64,000 bases of DNA, taken from Atriophallophorus winterbourni (taxonomy: Eukaryota > Platyhelminthes > Trematoda > Plagiorchiida > Microphallidae). Under the pieces are notes generated by a model, which was given only the letters and a program-made list of their open reading frames with translations, searched no databases and was not told the origin of the DNA. A program made the position numbers and the translations under genes. Shown here piece by piece: positions 9,830 to 22,189 of this stretch; positions within the stretch are counted from its first letter, which is position 1; every line of letters begins with the position of its first letter. The stretch lies in contig JACCGJ010000202.1 in NCBI GenBank assembly GCA_013407085.1, positions 19,329 to 83,328 of the forward strand, written 5' to 3'.

Positions 9830-10735
9830 ACTATCCAATAAGTTCTGCAGAGGATTGTGAGAAACTGCAAATGGATTTGGACAGCGTGTCGAATTGGGCG
9901 GTCACGAATGACATATCATTCAACATACAGAAATGTAAGATGCTCCATCTTGGCAAGAATGTTCCTTGGACATATCGATTGGGAACTGAAAACCTAGCAT
10001 GGAGCTCGTTAGAAAAAGATATTGGAGTGTGGATTAGCGGGAACCTGAAGAGCACAGCGCACTGTCAGAACATATATCGACGGGCAAACAGATTGTTAGG
10101 TATCTTTCGAAGAATATTTGGAAGATTCTCTCTGGTAACGTTACCAAGGATAATGAATGTCTACCTTCGCCCTACGATGGAGTATGCGGTAGAGGTCTGG
10201 GCACCTTGGCTGCGAAAAGACATTGTTCTCTTCGATAAAATCTATCATAGAGCAACAAAGTTAGTGATGGGTCTTCGCAATGTTCCGTACACCGAAAGAT
10301 TGCGACGTCTGGGTCTATGCGAGTTTACCCAAAGGAGGATACGACACGATATTATTCTGACTTATAGAATTGTGTCTACCGAAGGACATCCACTAAAACA
10401 CTTGCTCGATGTGTGTGATGGGAAAGTGACACGCGGACATACCTTATCCCTTTACGTTCCAAGTTCCCGTATTGATTGTCGGCGCCATTTTTTCGCCATA
10501 CGTGCTATATTTCTTTGGAATTCCCTACCCCAACATGTGGTGGACTCTCCTTGCCTGGCGGCGTTTATATCGAAATTGGACTTACATATGCAAAAAGAAT
10601 AACATTCGTGAGCCTTACATTTGATATTCACTATTGCTTTTATACTATTGTATTTTTCATGTTTTTATTCATACCTTAATCCTGTGGTGTTGTAAAGTAT
10701 TAACTTTTTTAACCATAAATCCTTGAATCCTCGAA
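9830..10735 (+). mobile_element. CR1-like LINE fragment, RT C-terminus and tail
   Basis: An uninterrupted frame (recognisable from about 9835 to a stop at 10602) covers the RT connection and C-terminal region: EDCEKLQMDLDSVSNWAV, KCKMLHLGKNVPWTY, EKDIGVWISGNLK, RRIFGRFSLVTLPRIMNVYL, MEYAVEVWAPWLRKDI, RATKLVMGLRN, and WNSLPQHVV near the end. The 3-prime UTR ends at about 10735 with CCTTGAATCCTCGAATCC. The lack of stops suggests it is younger than its neighbours. RT motifs upstream of the connection are missing. Confidence 0.85.
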
Positions 10736-10737
10736 TC

Positions 10738-13580
10738 CAAGTCTAGTTAGTCGCTCCCCAGAGGGTATATTATGCAATCCAGTAGTAGTTGCCTTATGAT
10801 GAATTCTTTCGAGATGCCTTTTTCCATCTATGGTGTTCAAGCTTCTGCTGTATAGTCCATAACTAGATGTTTGTATGTATGGAGTATATTTGACAATGAG
10901 TGCGATGGAAAACGTCCGAAAATTCGTCTGAGTAAGCCGAGTACGATGAATTTACGCCTATAGACTGCCTCGCACTGTAGGCTGTTTTTAAACTTTCGCA
11001 CACCCAGATACCGAGATCTTTCTGCGATATACTCCACTAAAGCGTGTGACTGCCAAGTATGTATGAAAAAGGAAATGGTTTCCCAACTTGTAACATTTTG
11101 CACCTGTGGAAGCTCAAGGGCAGCTTGTTTTGAATTGACCACTGGTGCACCTTATTTAAGTCTGTTTGTAAAACTAGGCAATCTTCAACAGAGTTGACCG
11201 TCGTCCTTAAAAAGAACAAGTTTACAGCGTACCAGTTTCAATAGATCATTTCTAAATATTAAGAACAGTATTAGATCGAGTACTGAACCTTGTAGGACAC
11301 CGCTCGTAGCCTCAATGTTTAGGGAAATTTCTCCATCTATTCTGACTATCGCTTTGAGTTCAGACAGGTAACTTGTGAACCATTTTAGTAGATTTCCAGT
11401 GACGCCAACATCCTGCAGCTTTTGAAGTAGTAAGGAGTAATGAACTCGATCTAAAACTTTAGATATATTTAAGTAACAGGCATGTACGGAACTCCCTTCG
11501 TCTAGTGCTATCGTCCAATCGTTTAAAGTCGTGAGCAAGTTAGACAAGCATGAGTGTGTTTTTCTAAATTCATGTTGTGTCTGAGGAAGAATTTCATGGC
11601 TCTCGAGGTGCCTGATTAGACTTTCACACACCAAGCGTTGCAATATTTTAGAAACCACTAAAAGGAGCGTCACAGGGCGGTAATTGGATGGATCCGAAAG
11701 AACGCCACCTTTGTAGACTGGTGTAATAAATACGGTTTTCCAATCATCTGGCACGATTCCCGTATTTAGTGTGTGTTTAAATAAATCAGATAGTGGGCTG
11801 CAAAGCATAAGCTCACATGACTTCAGAATAGCTGGCGTTATTTCGTCTTCGCCCGGGGATATGTTAACCTTAAGCCTGAATAAATGCTTTCTCGCAGCCG
11901 TAGGATTAACATAAACATCGTTTAGGCTTTTCACCTCTATTGAACGTGGCAGAGATGTTGGCAGGGACACATCCTTTGGACAAAAGACTTGCGCATAAAA
12001 TGTTATTGTTTACGATGGTGTAGAATATCTTAGGATGTCGTTCTATCTGATCTATCAGCATCCAATGGTGATATTGCTTATCTTCTCGAATTAAGGACAT
12101 CACCTTGTTTTAGACATTTCGAAAATGTTCCCAGGATAAGTCTGTTCGATCGATGCTTTGTTTAGCCCATGCCGAATTTCGCATGGGTATCCACTTTCGA
12201 GTGCTGCTGCGAAGTTTGAAACAAAATGTTCTAGCTTTTCTTTTCATCTATTTTCATACCAATGTATCTTAAAAGGATGAAACAGTGAATTTCTACATTC
12301 ATAAGATCGAGATGCCTCTCTTCTAGCATCTTGATTGCTTCGCGAAGACCAAAGTAATCGACCCATACGATGAGTTTGATGTCATTAGATGCCCATCTGG
12401 CGCTTCACACGAATTCGGAGAACAACACGAGGTAGTAACTTAGCCCCTGAGGATTATGATACTGCACCTACTCGACTGTTGTTGCTTCGGGTGTAAGAAT
12501 CAAATCTAGGATTGGAGATTCGTCTCGGCCTATCTGTTGATTGAATGAATTTACGTGGTTGCATAATGGAATGAGTTCAATCATCTCGCGGAATTGGTAC
12601 TCACGTGATAGCTGCGGGTGCAATCTTTTGGTGAGTAATTGGGTTCCACTCAGATTTCCAGCGTTACGCATCATTTCTAGCAACATTTCGTTACGCCTAT
12701 CAGATGAGGTTGGTAAGCGGTAAATTACACGAAGTTTTCAGTTCTCTCCCGATTCCAGGCGCAAGCTACATCACGTGGTATACTCCAGCTCAAACCGTGT
12801 GTCAGAAACAGTAGTGCAGTGAAGACGCTTGTGGTAATACACAGCTCTTGTGCGGTCTCGTCGAAGCAGGATCATGTTGGGAATTGCCAGCTTGCAATCA
12901 TTCACCTGATCAGGGAACCGCGTTTCAGTTACAGCGTTAATGTTAGTAGAAAACGGATTGCTGAAATGAGTTACTTCAGCTATTTTGCTCCACAACGTTG
13001 CGCATTTTTGTATAAACAGTTAATACTGGTTTTCGTATGTAGCGATGATATGTGGATGGTGTCTATTGGTCCGACCCCTGATAAGCGGACCTTTGTGGGT
13101 TTTTAAAACGTCTTCAGAGTTTTAGTTTTCAGTGTCTTTGCTCGACAATGCTACTTTTTGTGTTTCTGAGGCTGCCTTTCAATGTGCTAAGTCTGACGTC
13201 ATTAGGGATATTTTTCTTGTGTAGTCGTCAATTATGTCTGACGAAGTCGGTCATAACACTGGTTAGGAAAATGAGTTTCAATACAGATTTATAACAGTTG
13301 AGTGTTCGCATGAAATGATCTGCGGAGATGTATATTTTGCCTCGTAGGGATTACAGAGATTATATTTTCCGATTTTTCTGTAGTCGTACTAGAACTAGAG
13401 TTTGAAATGATGCCTTTAATGTGTGTATGCTGAGCTCCGCGGTCAGTGATTTGACGCATTTTGCGTGACGCATGTGAGCAGTTGCGATACGTAATATAAT
13501 TGACCTTATCACTAACCCCTTTCTCGCAGACGACACAATGTTTCGCGAGCAGTAGATTGTTTTATTTTAACGGGGTCAAC
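10738..13580 (-). mobile_element. CR1-like LINE, decayed, ORF1 to RT
   Basis: Reading the - strand from 13580 down, a PHD-like finger remnant (CVVCEKGVSDKVNYI at about 13500) comes first. An ORF1 C-terminal segment follows (DVRLSTLKGSLRNTK at about 13170), then endonuclease pieces (AVTETRFPDQVNDCK, then ILDLILTPEATTVE) and a linker (REDKQYHHWMLIDQ). RT follows at 11185-11970 with GEDEITPAILKSC, NYRPVTLLLVVSKILQRLV, CYLNISKVLDRVHYSLLLQK and GVLQGSVL. The YADD-type box reads LFKDDG, so the catalytic motif is damaged. The C-terminal roughly 110 residues are cut off at 10738, where the + strand CR1 tail abuts. Confidence 0.8.
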
Positions 13581-14560
13581 CAAAAGTATAACTAAAAAAA
13601 TCGATAAGGTCGGAGTTTTCTCGAAGTGGTATTGTGTCGAGTTGGCGCGAAGTGACGAGGTTTAAGTATATTTCGTCACTAGATTAAGCTTCAAGTTGTA
13701 AGTCTTCCGTTGAGAATATTGATTGCACGCTGTGTAATCCTTCGAGAAGTTTTGACAGTCGTAATCACCGATGGGTCAATCCAACAACAGAAAGTCAGAA
13801 ACGAAATCAATGAACGAACGAACAGCACAGATTCCACTGATGCTGCACACAAAGAACGAAAAGTCGTAGATATTTAACTCTTGTACGAGTAGATCCCTCG
13901 TAGCAACCATTCAGATAGTTATCCAAAAATCACACTGATCGGATGAAAAGTATGAAAGTTATATCCAAAAGTGTCGGAACTCAAAATAATCCAACCGCAC
14001 GTCAGATTAGGTATATACAAGAGTGGTGAAGCGAATAATCAGTTTAGACTACACGTCTAGAGATTGAAGATGAAAATATAAAATAACCGTCTACGAACTT
14101 CAGTAAGTCAAGGATTGAGATGATGATCCAGAGTAAGGTTGTCGCAAATGGTGACGCCTAGTTGGTTCGCATGGTGCAATTGAAGATAAGTTGAGACTAC
14201 TGCAGAATAAGTCACGACGGTTACCACGTAGATTGAAGAAAGCTATTTCCACAATTTTTTCGTGATTTGAAGATATGCATCTCTCTTTGGACCAGGTTTT
14301 GGTTTGATCTACAGCAGCAGAGATCGATTTTCAAGAGCCATTCATGGGTACTACACATCCAATAACTACGTCCACGGCCTATTAGAAAGTGTAAGTTGAG
14401 GGTAGCTGTTTTAGCGCAGCCAGTTATTCAAGGTTCGAGAATTTATGGTCACATAAAGCAGATGCTTCACAATTACCATATCATCCGACCCGATGTACAT
14501 TTTTGTTGGTCTTGTAACGCATAGGTTTTTACCCAAATACCATCTATTGATAGTAAATAT
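13580..14560. other. Unassigned intron DNA
   Basis: No exon or protein homology is seen. About 14275-14375 shares scattered blocks (GCATCTCTCTT at its start, then CATTCA and ACTAC later) with 17070-17165, suggesting one more dispersed repeat family with two old copies. Confidence 0.35.
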
Positions 14561-15180
14561 TCGTACACAAGAAAGTAATAACAAATAATCATGTAATGTC
14601 ACGCATAGTCCTCCGGAATACTTACCATGAACCAATACGCACGTGTCGTCAAATCATTATGCAGCACATTAGTTTCCAAATTTCGAATGAATGTCTGGAC
14701 GCTGGGAACGGTAACGATAGTTCCGTGGACGGAATTCCAAAGAAGAAGACATACAAAATACAAAATATCGGCGATAGCTAATATCGGAATGGGAAATTTG
14801 TCGTGTAGCTGTGTGGCTGCGTATATACTGTGACTCACGGTATTCGAATGAATGTTTTAAAGGATGATGTGGGCATGCTATATTTTGTATGTAAGTATCA
14901 CATCACTTCGGAGGCTTCCTTGAAAGGGGTTGGGGAGTCTCAGATTTTGCAATCATTCCTCGTACGTTAGTTTCCGAAAACCACTTACTAGTTTGGTTGC
15001 ACGATGATATATTTTATCAAGCAATAGTATATCTTTTTTAACCATGGAGTCCAAGCTGCTCCATGGTTAAAACTAGGAAGGAATATGGTCAAAGTTCCAG
15101 GCGAGAAAATTTTGAAAATCCGTCGCAGTATACCTAAAAGCTTGTAAATGACATCACAATGCACGCTGTTCTTTATGATA
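14560..15180 (-). mobile_element. CR1-like LINE fragment, RT C-terminus
   Basis: The - strand reads LEYCIQSWLPWLKKDILLL, then YHRATKLVSGFRKLTYEE, SLRSDVILTYKI and LLLWNSVHGTIVTVP, in the order of the CR1 C-terminal region, with frameshifts. There is no intact frame. Confidence 0.65.
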
Positions 15181-15299
15181 TGTTGGAAAGAAGAATAAAG
15201 TCAGAGTTGTGCCCTGAAGCACCTCTTTCTCAGTAGGGGGCAAAGGAAAACGTAGAGAGTCGATCTCGATGTGTTGAGATATATCGGAATTATATCCAC

Positions 15300-16365
15300 A
15301 TATCCATTATTATTTTGAGTCGGTAAGCGAGTTTGACTTATTTAAAACAGCCGAACGCTGACATCAGATCGAGAAAGCAGATTATCTCACTTTATTGTCG
15401 ACTCAACAGCATCAACGCTGGATCATGGTTTTCGTTATGCGCACAACTGAGGATTGCAGACAGCTTCAGCTAGACCTCGATGCCTTACCAGATTGGTCAG
15501 TTAGAAATAAACTACCTTTCAATGTCAGAAAATGCAAGGTATTGACTGTTGGGAGAGATTTCGAGTTCTCCTACACCCTTGGTTCCCATATTCTTGAATG
15601 CACTGACAAGGAGAAGGACTTCGGTGTGTGGGTGAGCGTCACATAACGCCACAACTGTCTCTGAAAAGACGTCACGAGTACTGTTTCTACTAAAACGCGT
15701 GTTCGGGAGTTTAACGAAGCAAACTGTTCATCGAATAATTAATACGTACTTGAGGCCAACCATGCAGTATGCGGTTCAGGCTTAGTCACCCTGGCTACAG
15801 AAGGACATCAGCCTCTTGCAGAGAATATATCATCGGACCACCAAGCTCGTACGCGGTTTGAAGCACAAACAATACGAAGATCATATTGCAAGACTCAATC
15901 TCTTCGACTCTCGTTACCACCGTCTTAGAGGTGATTTGATTCTTATATTCAATATACTGCATAACCCCCAACCATCATCTAAATAAACTATTCACACGAC
16001 TACCACCCAGAACCAGCCGGAGTCACGACTATAAAGTACTTATTCCCGACCCGAGACTAAACAGTCGAAGGTATTTTATTCTGTACGTGTATGCTTTACC
16101 TGGAACTTCCTAACTTTAATGTTGCATATTCAAATCGAATTTAGATAATTTCATGTCAACCAATCCAAACATTGAACCTATATATTTTACACCATAAAAA
16201 CTTTGAACTTTGAAAACAGTTTCTGCCCTATGGATTTTTACTTGATTCCTGAACTGCTTAGTAAGCAAACAAATCCCGTTTTACTACCCATGTTATTCGT
16301 AATTGTCATATTATTCTGCGGTTTTTGTTAAGCTATATGCTTTTTAGACCATTAAAATGGAATTG
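15300..16365 (+). mobile_element. CR1-like LINE fragment, RT C-terminus and tail
   Basis: The open part at 15395-15646 reads EDCRQLQLDLDALPDWSV, RNKLPFNVRKCKVLTVG and KEKDFGVWVSV. After frameshifts the C-terminal block follows to about 16140. The 3-prime end at about 16365 is ACCATTAAAATGGAATTGAATTGAATTG, a short direct repeat typical of CR1 termini. Confidence 0.75.
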
Positions 16366-16369
16366 AATT

Positions 16370-17436
16370 GAATTGATTATTATCCTACTTGGAGGTTGCA
16401 CCTTTTGCAGACAATCAAGAACTACACTCTCCATGAGTTTTAAAAATTATGAAGCACATGATATATGCCGGAACATTCCTATGATCCTATTGGGGCTCGG
16501 TGTAATTCTACCTGCTTTCCAACCATTGGCGCTGATGCCAGTAGAGACGACTGTTGAATATTAAACCTATTGTTTTGGCAATTCATAGCACGAAACCTAT
16601 AGTAGATTTCGAATTATCATGCAGACAAATTTTATTTTTGTTGGTACGATAATTCTTGACTGTATTACTGTTGGTGTGATGTTATTATCAATATGTTTTC
16701 AGTAATTTTATGTGTTTTGATGGCATAAATGAAACTATAATCACAGCCGATATATATATATTTATAAGTAATATATATATATTTATCATCATTATTCCTT
16801 CTCTTAATAGAGTTTTACATTAATAAATCAGGGCAAAACGCGGTAGATTTTGTACGGACACACACAATACTATCAAGTCGATTGTGTCTAGTTGATACAC
16901 ATAATGCTCAAATCTGCTTCATGATAATCTAATTATACATGGCTGCCAAACGTTCCTCGAAATTCTATCCAGCGGATTTATTCCATTAGTGAATGCAACG
17001 GTGAACTTCACACCTGTCACCACAGAGTAATGAATATAATTTCTACACATTTTTCGTATTAAAAACAAGCATCTCTCTTCAGACCCTGTAGTGATTTCAT
17101 CAAATGCAGTTCGGAGATTATTTCAAGGGGTGTTTATGGGCAGCACATTCAATGACTACTTTAGACTAAAAGTAATGAGCGACAAAGGAAATGCGAATAG
17201 ATATATTAAAAATGAATGAAGAGATAATGTCACCTTAGTGAAACTCTTTCACGGTCAGGAGCAAGGAAGTACGGCCCCCATTGATTTCGACGTATTGAAA
17301 TCCATCCCGATAGTATATCCACATATCCGGTTGACGATGGTATATGATACAGACTATGTTTTTAGTAGTTCTCCGAGTCTCGCACGATTTAAAGATTCAA
17401 ATGTATTGAGCAATACCACGGTGTGTTATTTCACAG
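16370..17436. other. Intron DNA before exon E
   Basis: No exon or element is recognised. An AT dinucleotide patch at about 16752-16790 is itself repeated twice (two TATATATATATTTAT-like blocks). Confidence 0.35.
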
Positions 17437-17605
17437 GCCCTGGGAATCACGAATGAAGAGGAATTGGACTTTTTATTCACGCATTTCGTCACTCAAAAAT
17501 CGTGTAATATGAATTCGGATACAATCGAAGAACGCAAAAGTGTTCAACGAGCAGAATCGATAGAAACATCGGTTCCTGGACGTGAGTCAAGTCATGATTC
17601 AGACA
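17437..17605 (+). CDS. DRC1: DRC1 exon E
   Basis: The acceptor is TTTCACAG and the donor GTAAGT at 17606. It enters in phase 0 from exon D and leaves in phase 1. It starts ALGITNEEELDFLFTHF, matching the DRC1 segment ALGI-(E/D)-DLY-LVNFF that follows RLDAIF in orthologues. The second half is Ser/Glu-rich and probably disordered (ERKSVQRAESIETSV, ESSHDSD), corresponding to the variable acidic linker of DRC1. Confidence 0.87.
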
Positions 17606-18365
17606 GTAAGTTGACTAAACTGAGTTTTTCCCTACTCGCGTCATGACGGATTTGGAATCAGAAAATCGATTTGAAATTTTGCATTTGCATACATTTCTAT
17701 CACACCCTACCACGATCGGTTTTGTGCTATGTACATTCATCCAGTGCATGTCTATAAACAGTAGAAGCATGCGAGACAAAGTTTGAACGGGCATGGCACT
17801 GTTGGATAGAGTTGGCACGACTAACTTAGTCAAACACGTGCCCAAATATAAGCATGTTGGATAAACCCAAGGGCTTGAGCAAAAATTCCTCGTTTGGATG
17901 TTTTTTTCATCACAAACATGCCAAAATCGGTGTCATGCTGTTTCAACTCATCAGGTTGGAACAGTTCAATCAGGAACCGAGTGCTTTGAAACAGAAGGAG
18001 AAGTGATAAACCAAGTTTGAACTTATAATCCACTTTTTGCTAAGGCGAGCGTCACCAACCTGTTTAATCTCGTGTGCTCACATCCACGCAGATGAGTAAA
18101 ACCAATGGAACATTCGAGAGATTTCTCACATAAACCGATACAAACGGTCAAACTTTAGAAAAAGAAAACTGTTATAGATTGGCATAATTATCCATATTTT
18201 AATCAAGCGGCTGTGGATCATTCTTTCATAAATGTATCCATATATCCATGATTGAAATTGAGAACGTGTTACTGGCGTTCGTAAACCTTACATGTCTCAA
18301 TCTGGATCCAGTTGAAATCACCACAGACATCGGGAATGTAGTCAACACGGTGGGCCGCAGGGACA
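17606..18365. other. Intron E-F, single-copy part
   Basis: No exon or element is recognised. The stretch ends where homology to the post-gap sequence begins (18366 corresponds to 40404). Its counterpart upstream of copy 2 would lie inside the N gap. Confidence 0.4.
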
Positions 18366-19778
18366 CATCCACATGCTTACGCTTGGCATTGCAGCGAGTA
18401 AAAGTTCATGTTTAGGACCTATAGTATGCACGCGGTTAGAGTGAATGTGTAGGTGTTTCTTTATAGAACACGAAAATAACTTTATTCGTGTACACGGGTT
18501 ACCAGCGATCAACGTAATTTCTTCACATGAATTAAATATAAATAATAGGTTTAGAAATTATTGGGGCATAAGATATTACAGCGAGATTAAGACATCCGAT
18601 TGCATCTTCAAATCTGAAACCGCCATCGTCTGATCAAACACATAGTTAGCTAGACAATGGACAAAATATTTCCAGAATTCTTGAAGAAAGGAGACTAATG
18701 ATCTCAAGGCAAGCATAATGCAACGGATATGCTCCGTCAGAGGAAATGACTCTGCTCAGCCTATCCCGTTCTAGGAAGTTTCGATCAACGATTATGCTTG
18801 CAATTATATCAGTGGAGACATTGCTCAATTGCATATGAAAGTTAATGCTTTTCGATTATCAAAAACTTCTTTTCAAGCACACTACGGGGTGTATAGATCT
18901 GGTGAGAAACAATGCAAGAAAAAGGAAAAGTATTACTAAATCTGATGGAACGAAGGTCAACAGCTTAGAATGAAAGCTGGTGAACATTCACAAACTGAGT
19001 ATACATAAAATTAGCCCAGTTGAGACTGTAAGAGATTATGAGTCATCAAATGAAATGCGATGTCGGACGTGTCTAACAGTAAGGCACTACCATATCCAAC
19101 TTAGCAGCATTCCCGTTATTCCACAAGCTTCAAGCTTTTTATCAGAAGATTAAGATGGCCATTGTCTCCAAGTAAGTTTCAAGGCAGGTTCTATAAATGA
19201 CAGCGTGTTTCTAATTGAACAACATTCGCTTCCCTAGCTTGATAAAAATCTGCAGCAGATCAAAGCTTAGTTTATAGTCCAATCCAGAGTGCCCTGTAAG
19301 TTATATGTACATTTAGGAACAAAACTGTTGTGCATTGATCACACTCAAACCACTAGTTAATATTATATCTAAGTCGATGTGTTTTTTGCATTGGTCAATA
19401 AGTTTCGAGACGCTCTATTCCACACGGACGTTCTTACGTTCGCTGAAATATTCAAATAAAATAGAGTCATAGTTTAACCCACTAATTCCCATTTCACACT
19501 TGCGATAATTTACTTTATAGCACACCGTGAGTGCTTGATCACGGAGACTTTCGCACCAAAGGACACCACACATCCGGCTGCACTAAGAAGAGCTGCATAC
19601 ATAAATTTCTAACTAAAATATTACTCTATACCTACGAGCATCTAGGCGATAGAGCTCCAGTGGTTATCATATCCAATCACAACCAATCCCATAAAACGGC
19701 CAAACTTTCAGCAACCATTAGATTTGAAAGGACGGAAGTTCGAATCACTCATACTTTTTGTTTTTCGAACATGCTCAG

Positions 19779-20035
19779 CGCAAGAAGTACATGGTGACGA
19801 CACTGACGTGCGGAGATCCGACGACGGCTTGGGCCTATCCCGAACATCTACGGATATTCCCGACGTAAATAACCTGATAGAATACGAAGAACCAATATGC
19901 GAAAGCCACATCGCCAAGCAGCATGTAATTAACTCAGAGCCCGGGAAAACGGAAACCAATGCACCCGAGACAAATCCGGAACAATCACCAGTGGAATACC
20001 AACCGCATGAACAGGCTGACGAACCGGCAAATGAG
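19779..20035 (+). CDS. DRC1: DRC1 exon F, copy 1
   Basis: Two bases complete the codon left by exon E (phase 1), then 85 codons end in phase 0 before GTAATT. The content is acidic and low in hydrophobics (GDDTDVRRSDDGLGLS, NNLIEYEEPICES, ETNPEQSP, EYQPHEQADEPANE), as expected for the disordered acidic linker of DRC1. The assignment rests on its position and on phase continuity with E and G rather than on a motif. A second copy lies at 41817-42073. Confidence 0.75.
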
Positions 20036-20968
20036 GTAATTAATGATAATTTTCTATTCCACTGATATAGCTAGCAGAAAAAACAAGTAAGCAAAACCAA
20101 GGTCAAGTTCAAGTTGCACAGGGCTGAATGTTGCTAAAAGCCAATCACGCTCCCAGATTTCCTTCGATGGTATGTGGTTGAGAACCAGGCAATTTGATAT
20201 TGAGTATACAGTTCGTACGGTTCAAACGTTCTTGTTTCCGGATATCTGGAAAGTAAGGTAGCGGTTCTCATTCAACAGCACGTTGAGAGGTCATCGATTC
20301 ATGAAACAATGCAATACCGAGGTCTAAATGAATGGAAAAGCAATGGTAGTTTTCCGTGTTATAAATACGTCGCGTTCACAGTCAAGCGATCCAGCATGCG
20401 TTGTGCTAACCCATTTTGATTAAGATTCAGAGACACACACTGAACGTGCAAAGCCTGGATAGCTTGCATCTAAGTGCTCATGGGACAATTGGTAAAATGA
20501 TGCCGCGTGTACTGCGACTCTCACAGAAACGCTGACAGAAAATTACTGGAGATTGCAAGATAACACAAAGTGGTACGTCGTGAGTATGGTAGAAGCTCTC
20601 AAAACCATACTATTGTTTAAAATGTGAGTGCATTGAAAAGCAGCTATCAGATCCCGCTTCCTTCTCCTCTGAAAATTTGATTGGAGTAGACTTTGTACAC
20701 TTGCCTCTTGCGGTTACACGATTTAAGAAACCACAACAACTTTGCACTAATGTATTCTTTTTCTTAACCTGTTTTTTTTCTCCTGAAGTAAACAACTGTA
20801 AATCGCTCTCACGTGACCAAATACTCACATTCGCTGAGACGTAAATGAAGTTTCACCGAAACAACTACCGTGATATACTACGATGCAAACGAACTCCCAT
20901 GTGTTATTTATGATACAGTCCATGGAATTTATTCATGTCTAACTTACATTTTCATAACAATCGAACAG
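20036..20968. other. Intron F-G, copy 1
   Basis: No element is recognised. It contains the site (20485-20491, ACAATTG) where copy 2 holds 235 extra bases. Confidence 0.5.
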
Positions 20969-21339
20969 GAGCCAGTTGATGGAAAAGTCGGTGATTCCGA
21001 AGAGAGGGATGAAAGCTTGTCACGAAGTGGAGAATGTCCAGAACAAGGTGAGGATCAAAAACCTTACGAACCAGCGAAAGACAAACAAACTGAATGGGAG
21101 TTGATCTCCCCGATTGGCGTTGTGAATGCCTTACATCAATTCACGTTGAACATGCAAAACCGTGACAAATTAAAAAGCACCTGTGCCAATAAAGGAAGAA
21201 CGCTAGATGATGAGAACGGAATCGGCGAGCCGCATTGTAGCAACACGGAGATGTCGTTCATGACTAACGCGGGAATTGTGGGAGATAGCGAAGAGAATCG
21301 AGACGATTCACACGATGCCGAATATTGGAAGAAATACAC
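20969..21339 (+). CDS. DRC1: DRC1 exon G, copy 1
   Basis: The acceptor is CGAACAG and the donor GTAAGT at 21340. It is phase 0 in and phase 2 out, 123 codons plus AC. It begins with an acidic linker (EPVDGKVGDSEERDES), then TEWELISPIGVVNALHQF, matching the DRC1 segment with the form W-IHP-DVL-IL-AF. It ends in DDSHDAEYWKKY, the conserved (D/S)-(D/S)SKDSEYW element. The continuation is the exon at 51691, about 30 kb downstream. A second copy is at 43252-43622. Confidence 0.85.
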
Positions 21340-21639
21340 GTAAGTTCAAGGGACTCGTTTACGGTTGACCAATGAGGTTGTCAATAAGCAAGGGGTAATA
21401 AGGTTGATGAAATTTATTGAATAGAAAACTGGCAATGAGAGATGCTTCAAAGTGGGCGAGATTATAATAAGACATTATAAACAAAGAAATTAGTTGAACG
21501 CTAGCTATATGTCGACATAAAATCATGACAGCTGAGCGTCAATTCCGTTGTGTCTCAACTTAAATGTTACATCATCTTTCAGACCACACACACGCATCAT
21601 TTCACACTTGCGTAAAACATTTCACACGTAAGACAGATT

Positions 21640-22140
21640 ACTGTGTAAGAACCCACAGTCGGTGCAACGCGGCACCGGTATCTGTTTGGAATATTTTTGC
21701 AACAGTCCAATAACAGCAGGATGGCAGATTGTATTAATAAGTAGTATATGACGTTCGAAAAGCAGGACGGAAGCACACGACCGGTTTCGCAGTTATTGTC
21801 GCTCATCAGGTATGCGTATTCGAACGCCATGCTTTGTGCTAAACCCATTTATTTGGGAATTCGAGGGTAAATCATTATTTGCACATTGAAATTTAGCTTT
21901 AATATGGGGACGAAGATAAGTTACACCGTCGGTGCAATGCAGCACCGGTAACTGTTTGGAATATTTTTGCAACATTCCAATAAGCGCCGGATATTAGATT
22001 TTTGTTTAACGTCGGATTCTATTAATAGATAGCATATAACGTTCAAATAACAGGAAGAAACCATACGACCGGTTTCGCGATTATTTCCGTGTTACTACAA
22101 TGCTATGGGATTCATAACAAAATTTTCGACTAGAGTGATT
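21640..22140 (-). repeat. Family-C tandem repeat with hammerhead motifs
   Basis: There are two diverged units in tandem. The GTCGGTGCAA block starts at 21659 and 21929, and the CGACCGGTTTCGC block at 21778 and 22066, a period of 270-288 bp. Each unit has a hairpin CGGTGC/GCACCG with a different 6-base loop (21660-21677, 21930-21947). It also has TGTTTGGAATATTTTTGCAAC and a - strand hammerhead site. Only the first hammerhead is complete. The second keeps GAAACCGGTC but lost CTGATGA. Confidence 0.75.
21773..21815 (-). ncRNA. Hammerhead ribozyme motif, family C
   Basis: Read on the - strand, the helix I 5-prime strand is GCATAC (21815-21810) and the core is CTGATGA (21809-21803). Helix II uses GCG and TGC around a long loop (three pairs, one G-U). 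GAAA is at 21788-21785, CCGG at 21784-21781, TC is the cleavage pair (GTC triplet), and GTGTGC (21778-21773) pairs with the first strand over six positions, one of them G-U. All conserved core bases are present. Helix III is only CCGG with no loop, a type thought to need pairing between two copies. Order and pairing are seen; activity is inferred. Confidence 0.72.
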
Positions 22141-22189
22141 TGGTAATGTTTTCAATCATTTCGAATGTGGCAGACACACTTATTTCACA

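Noticed and set aside
22066..22105. Second family-C hammerhead as functional
   Set aside because: GAAACCGGTC remains but CTGATGA is lost.
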